Origin: CATZDY01 sp045599035
GTDB taxonomy: Bacteria > Bacillota > Desulfotomaculia > Desulfotomaculales > Desulfocucumaceae
NCBI GenBank assembly: GCA_045599035.1
Contig: JAZRVI010000053.1
Coordinates: 1-44,128 of the forward strand
DNA: 44,128 bases
Direction of reading: 5' to 3'
The notes under the pieces are model-generated. The model saw nothing but the letters and a program-made list of their open reading frames with translations. It was not told where the DNA came from and ran no database searches. Position numbers and translations under genes: made by a program. Shown one piece after another: positions 41,396 through 44,128 of this stretch (positions are counted from its first letter, which is position 1; each line of letters opens with the position of its first letter).

Positions 41396-41401
41396 TAAAA
41401 T
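41373..41401 (+). promoter_or_regulatory. Promoter of the ylxM-ffh-rpsP-khpA operon
   Basis: TTGACA (41373-41378), a 17-nt spacer and TAAAAT (41396-41401) form a near-consensus sigma-A promoter about 27 nt before the ylxM start. Confidence 0.82.
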
Positions 41402-41427
41402 AAGTCGTGGTGCATGAGGGACTGTTT

Positions 41428-41748
41428 ATGGAAAACTTTGCTAAAATTAATCTTTATTATGATTTTTATGGAGCTTTGCTGACTGCCCGCCAACAACAGC
41501 TAATTGAGCTTTATTATGGAGAAAATTGGTCGCTGGCGGAAATCGGTCAGGAAATGCAGATCAGCCGTCAGGCGGTTTATGATACTTTAAAAAGAGCCGT
41601 TCAAACTTTGCAAAAATACGAGTCCAAATTGGGGCTGGTAGCCAAAACTCAACAACAGCAGGCTTTGTTAAAACAAGCCCTGGTCTTGCTGAACGATAAT
41701 TGTCAGGAAGCTTCCTCGTTAATCTGGCAAGTTTTAGAAAGTGATTAA
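41428..41748 (+). CDS. ylxM: YlxM-family helix-turn-helix protein
   Basis: A 106-residue protein beginning MENFAKINLYYDFYGALLTARQQQLIELYYGENWSLAEIGQEM. Its helix-turn-helix (SLAEIGQEMQISRQAVYDTLKRA) resembles sigma region 4. YlxM (p13 in mycoplasmas) is always paired with SRP genes and may tune SRP formation. A TTTATG start at 41428 with GAGGG 7 nt upstream is preferred over the upstream GTG. It precedes ffh by 46 nt. Confidence 0.9.
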   Translation: MENFAKINLYYDFYGALLTARQQQLIELYYGENWSLAEIGQEMQISRQAVYDTLKRAVQTLQKYESKLGLVAKTQQQQALLKQALVLLNDNCQEASSLIWQVLESD

Positions 41749-41794
41749 CACTCCCTTGGGGGAAGACATAAACCGTTGTTAGGAGGAACCCTAG

Positions 41795-43210
41795 ATGGTC
41801 TTTTCCGGATTAGCCGAAAAATTACAGGATACCTTCAAAAAACTAAGAAATAAAGGAAAACTAACCGAAGCTGATGTTGATGAAGCTTTAAAGGAAATTC
41901 GCCGAGCCTTGCTGGACGCTGATGTTAACTTTAAAGTAGTCAAAACCTTTCAGCAAAAGGTCAAAGAAAAAGCCATTGGCAATGATATTCTGACCAGTCT
42001 GTCCCCCGGACAACAGGTCATTAAAATTGTCCATGATGAGCTGGCCGAATTAATGGGCAGCGTGCAAAGCAAAATCAATATTTCCTCCAAACCGCCGACT
42101 GTCTTGATGATGGTGGGATTGCAGGGAAGCGGTAAAACCACCACTTCCGCCAAGCTGGCCTCCCTTTTGCAAAAGGACGGCAAAAGACCTTTGCTGGTAG
42201 CTGCCGATATTTATCGCCCAGCCGCCATCAAACAATTGCAGGTTTTGGGCGAACAATTGGACATTCCCGTCTTTTCCATGGGGGATAAACAAACTCCGGT
42301 CAACATTGCCAAAGGAGCTTTGGAATATGCCCAAAATAACGGGCGGGATATGGTCATCATTGACACGGCTGGCCGTCTGCATATAGACGAAGAACTCATG
42401 GACGAATTAGCCGCCGTCAAAACCGCCGTCAAGCCCCATGAAATTCTCCTGGTAGTAGATTCCATGACCGGACAGGTAGCTGTTGAAGTGGCCGAATCCT
42501 TCCATCAGAAACTGGGTCTGGACGGAGTTATTTTAACCAAGCTGGATGGGGATACCAGAGGCGGAGCGGCTTTATCTATTCGGACAGTTACCAGCTGCCC
42601 GATCAAATATATTGGTACCGGAGAAAAGCTGAACGCCTTGGAAGTTTTTCACCCGGATCGCATGGCCGACCGGATTTTGGGCATGGGTGATGTTATGACC
42701 CTGATTGAAAAAGCCCAGGAAGCCTTTGATGCCGAACAGGTGGAAAAGCTCAATCAAAAAATCCGAGCTGCCGATTTTTCCCTGGAGGACTTTTTGGCTC
42801 AGCTTCAGGAAGTCAGAAAAATGGGTTCCATTGGCCAGCTTTTGGGAATGATTCCCGGCGTGAGTTCCATGAAAAAAATCAAGGATATTGAAAACTTTGA
42901 CGAAAAAGAATTGGTCTATGTTGAAGCCATAATCAAATCCATGACTCCCTGGGAAAGAGAGCATTCCCACGAAATCAGCGGCAGCCGCAAGAAAAGAATT
43001 GCTCTGGGCAGCGGAACCTCAGTGCAGTCGGTTAACAAGCTGCTCAAACAGTTTGAACAGACCCGCAAAATGATTAAGCAAATCATGGAAATGGAGGGAC
43101 TGGACAAAAAATCCCGCAAAATTAAAAAACAGGGTATTGAACAGTTCATCCAGCAGCAACAGGCTCCCAAGCCCAAGAAAAAAGTTCACCGCAAGAAAGT
43201 TAAATTTTAA
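41795..43210 (+). CDS. ffh: Signal recognition particle protein Ffh
   Basis: A 471-residue SRP54 GTPase that targets membrane proteins to SecYEG with 4.5S/6S RNA and FtsY. The N domain (LAEKLQDTFKKLRNKG) is followed by the G domain with GLQGSGKTT (108-116), ADIYRPAAIKQL, DTAGRLHID and TKLDGDTRGGAALSI. The methionine-rich M domain follows (LLGMIPGVSSMKKI, GSGTSVQSVNKLLKQFEQTRKMIKQIMEMEG), with a basic tail. GGAGG precedes the ATG. Confidence 0.97.
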   Translation: MVFSGLAEKLQDTFKKLRNKGKLTEADVDEALKEIRRALLDADVNFKVVKTFQQKVKEKAIGNDILTSLSPGQQVIKIVHDELAELMGSVQSKINISSKPPTVLMMVGLQGSGKTTTSAKLASLLQKDGKRPLLVAADIYRPAAIKQLQVLGEQLDIPVFSMGDKQTPVNIAKGALEYAQNNGRDMVIIDTAGRLHIDEELMDELAAVKTAVKPHEILLVVDSMTGQVAVEVAESFHQKLGLDGVILTKLDGDTRGGAALSIRTVTSCPIKYIGTGEKLNALEVFHPDRMADRILGMGDVMTLIEKAQEAFDAEQVEKLNQKIRAADFSLEDFLAQLQEVRKMGSIGQLLGMIPGVSSMKKIKDIENFDEKELVYVEAIIKSMTPWEREHSHEISGSRKKRIALGSGTSVQSVNKLLKQFEQTRKMIKQIMEMEGLDKKSRKIKKQGIEQFIQQQQAPKPKKKVHRKKVKF

Positions 43211-43239
43211 TATAATCTTATTTTAAGGAGCTGAACCTC

Positions 43240-43482
43240 ATGGTCAAAATTCGTTTAAAAAGAATGGGTGCCAAGAAAAAACCTTTTTACAGAATCGTAG
43301 TAGCTGATTCCCGCAATGCCCGGGACGGTCGTTTTATTGAAGAATTGGGCTATTATGATCCGCTCAAAAACCCGGCTGAAATCAAAGTTAATGCCGAAAG
43401 AGCTGAATATTGGATGTCCCAGGGAGCTCAGTTAACCGATACCATGCGGGGCTTATTCAAAAAGGCCAATGTTATCCAATAA
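43240..43482 (+). CDS. rpsP: 30S ribosomal protein S16
   Basis: The 80-residue protein starts MVKIRLKRMGAKKKPFYRIVVADSRNARDGRFIEELGYYDP, the S16 signature. It lies 29 nt after ffh, with AAGGAG upstream of the ATG. In Firmicutes the order ffh-rpsP-khpA-rimM-trmD-rplS is common; only the first three are in the window. Confidence 0.97.
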   Translation: MVKIRLKRMGAKKKPFYRIVVADSRNARDGRFIEELGYYDPLKNPAEIKVNAERAEYWMSQGAQLTDTMRGLFKKANVIQ

Positions 43483-43512
43483 AGCCAGCAGGCTGGGGAG
43501 GACAGAGCAATC

Positions 43513-43740
43513 ATGAAAGCTATTGTCGAAGTTTTGGTAAAGTCCCTGGTGGACAAACCGGAAGAAGTTCAGGTAATCGTCAATGAAACCGACCGGAATT
43601 ACTTTATCGAACTAAAAGTAGCCTCAGAAGATATGGGTAAAGTGATCGGCAAACAGGGACGGGTAGCCAAAGCTCTGCGTACCGTGGTTAAAGCGGCTTC
43701 CGTCAAAAAACGAAAAAAAGTAACCCTGGATATAGTTTAA
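43513..43740 (+). CDS. khpA: KH-domain RNA-binding protein KhpA
   Basis: A 75-residue single KH domain with the GKVIGKQGRVAKALRTVV loop (GxxG) that binds RNA. In streptococci KhpA pairs with KhpB and affects division; in other Firmicutes it is a small global RNA binder. It is 30 nt after rpsP. No rimM follows before the window ends; a terminator-like hairpin and an insertion remnant follow instead. Confidence 0.93.
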   Translation: MKAIVEVLVKSLVDKPEEVQVIVNETDRNYFIELKVASEDMGKVIGKQGRVAKALRTVVKAASVKKRKKVTLDIV

Positions 43741-43755
43741 CTTTTGATCTTTAAC

Positions 43756-43825
43756 ACGCCGTGAGCAAGAAATCCCCCACCTCCATAGGTGACGGGATGA
43801 ATTGCGATAAACACGGCGTTTTCTT
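43756..43825 (+). terminator. Compound hairpin after khpA (terminator-like, possible left end of the mobile remnant)
   Basis: ACGCCGTG (43756-43763) pairs with CACGGCGT (43812-43819) and is followed by TTTTCTT, like a rho-independent terminator. Inside it ATCCC...GGGAT and CACCT/AGGTG form a second hairpin, with GATGAATTGC just after. That inner piece resembles the end hairpins of IS200/IS605-group tnpB elements as I remember them. Confidence 0.55.
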
Positions 43826-43852
43826 GACGTTTGTTATTTATAATGTTATAAT
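43824..43852 (+). promoter_or_regulatory. Near-consensus promoter reading into the tnpB remnant
   Basis: TTGACG (43824-43829), a 17-nt spacer and a perfect TATAAT (43847-43852). Transcription would start near 43859 and run through the tnpB fragment and the right-end hairpin. No intact gene lies within 240 nt. Confidence 0.75.
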
Positions 43853-43874
43853 CATAATATAATTAGGTTATTGG

Positions 43875-44091
43875 ATGATAATCATCATTCAGTATTCATG
43901 CTGCATTATCAATATACTGGACTGCGGTTACTTGCTGAAGCAGCCTAAAACTAAATATACAGTAGGGATGGAATAGCCCAAACTCATACGCCTGTGGACA
44001 TTGTGTAAGACTTGAGCTAACGATTATGTTGGCCAAGCAGTAGTGGTTGAAGCAGGAAGCTCCGACTTCTATAAGTTGGAGTAGTTCATAG
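43875..44091 (+). pseudogene. tnpB: C-terminal fragment of tnpB, frameshifted
   Basis: Frame 1 from 43875 reads INILDCGYLLKQPKTKYTVG after a degenerate start, matching the stretch after the last RuvC motif of TnpB (NIL...G...TVG). A one-base shift near 43968 then continues as WNSPNSYACGHCVRLE (the NAxACGxxVR tail). An internal TAG at 44041 follows, and then WLKQEAPTSISWSSS up to a TAG at 44089. The conserved Asp/Asn just before NIL is gone (SCCIINIL), as are all nuclease and DNA-binding domains, so no protein function remains. Confidence 0.6.
43985..44089 (+). ncRNA. Omega-RNA scaffold-like right end
   Basis: The tnpB tail and right end of such elements are transcribed as the guide RNA of TnpB. 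Here CTCCGACTT (44060-44068), a 4-nt loop and AAGTTGGAG (44073-44081) form the terminal 9-bp hairpin, followed by TAGTTCAT. Sequence from about 44090 would be the guide. A good promoter stands upstream. Expression and function are inferred; no effector TnpB is in the window. Confidence 0.4.
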
Positions 44092-44105
44092 AGGGGATTC
44101 CAATT

Positions 44106-44128
44106 ATGATTGTTTTGGGATACTCTCT
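44106..44128 (+). CDS. Possible start of a gene running off the right edge
   Basis: ATG at 44106 opens MIVLGYS and stays open to the window end, with GAGGGG 9 nt upstream (44091-44096). Seven codons are too few to identify it, and they do not look like the start of RimM, which would be expected after khpA. It could be chance. Confidence 0.25.

Larger units (their letters stand above)
43856..44091 (+). mobile_element. Miniature IS200/IS605-type (tnpB/IS1341 group) remnant with right end
   Basis: The interval lacks the transposase genes but keeps the 3' end of tnpB and the element's right-end hairpin before TAGTTCAT, a right-end sequence I recall from this group. It probably arose by an internal deletion joining the promoter-proximal region to the last 60-70 tnpB codons. 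The exact left boundary is uncertain and may include the hairpin at 43756-43825. Confidence 0.6.

Noticed and set aside
43741..44128. tRNA or riboswitch in the right-end region
   Set aside because: No cloverleaf or known aptamer core was found; the tnpB tail and right-end hairpin explain the conserved parts.

Overview
This window is a chromosomal segment of a low-to-middle GC, anaerobic, endospore-forming Firmicute, most likely a Clostridia/Peptococcaceae-type organism. The evidence is an almost complete Firmicutes-order ribosomal superoperon, a SpoIIP homologue, an IscR-IscS-IscU-MnmA operon, an iron-sulfur flavoprotein, the MEP isoprenoid pathway, the zinc forms of S4, S14 and L36, and an EF-Tu with a four-cysteine insert of the kind I recall from Peptococcaceae. 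The genus cannot be fixed from sequence reading alone.

Layout, left to right. (1) 1-3434, minus strand: the first codons of an exported protein behind a near-consensus promoter, then iscR-iscS-iscU-mnmA (iron-sulfur and tRNA thiolation) with its own promoter. (2) 3523-4934: ung on plus, convergent with truA on minus. (3) 5114-19737, minus: the S10-spc-alpha superoperon from rpsJ to rplQ, including secY, map, infA, rpmJ and rpoA. (4) 19941-24161, minus: the str operon rpsL-rpsG-fusA-tuf, preceded by a near-consensus promoter and a structured leader of about 200 nt; a second structured leader lies between tuf and rpsJ. (5) 24440-32651, minus: an envelope/isoprenoid cluster transcribed uppS-cdsA-dxr-rseP-ispG-Fe-S flavoprotein-proS-CPBP protease. 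(6) 32789-34919, minus: an uncharacterised group made of a zinc-ribbon/acidic protein, a polytopic membrane protein and a small DUF378-type membrane protein, closed by a rho-independent terminator. (7) 35046-37587, minus: exoA-trmK-Nif3/YqfO family. (8) 37834-41229: spoIIP on minus, divergent from a cytoplasmic trypsin-like protease on plus, which is convergent with a class III aminotransferase on minus. (9) 41373-43740, plus: ylxM-ffh-rpsP-khpA (SRP and translation) from a near-consensus promoter. (10) 43741-44128: a miniature IS200/IS605-type remnant that keeps a strong promoter, a frameshifted tnpB 3' end and the right-end (omega-RNA scaffold-like) hairpin, but has lost the body of tnpB.

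Most of the window is conserved housekeeping sequence. The places that deserve a second look are the tnpB-less omega-RNA-like locus at the right edge, the related leader RNAs in front of the str and S10 operons, the module at 32.8-34.9 kb, the flavoprotein gene overlapping ispG, and the serine protease facing spoIIP behind a sigma-K-like promoter. Non-ATG starts, TTG in particular, are common, and several start positions below were set from ribosome-binding-site spacing and family N-termini.
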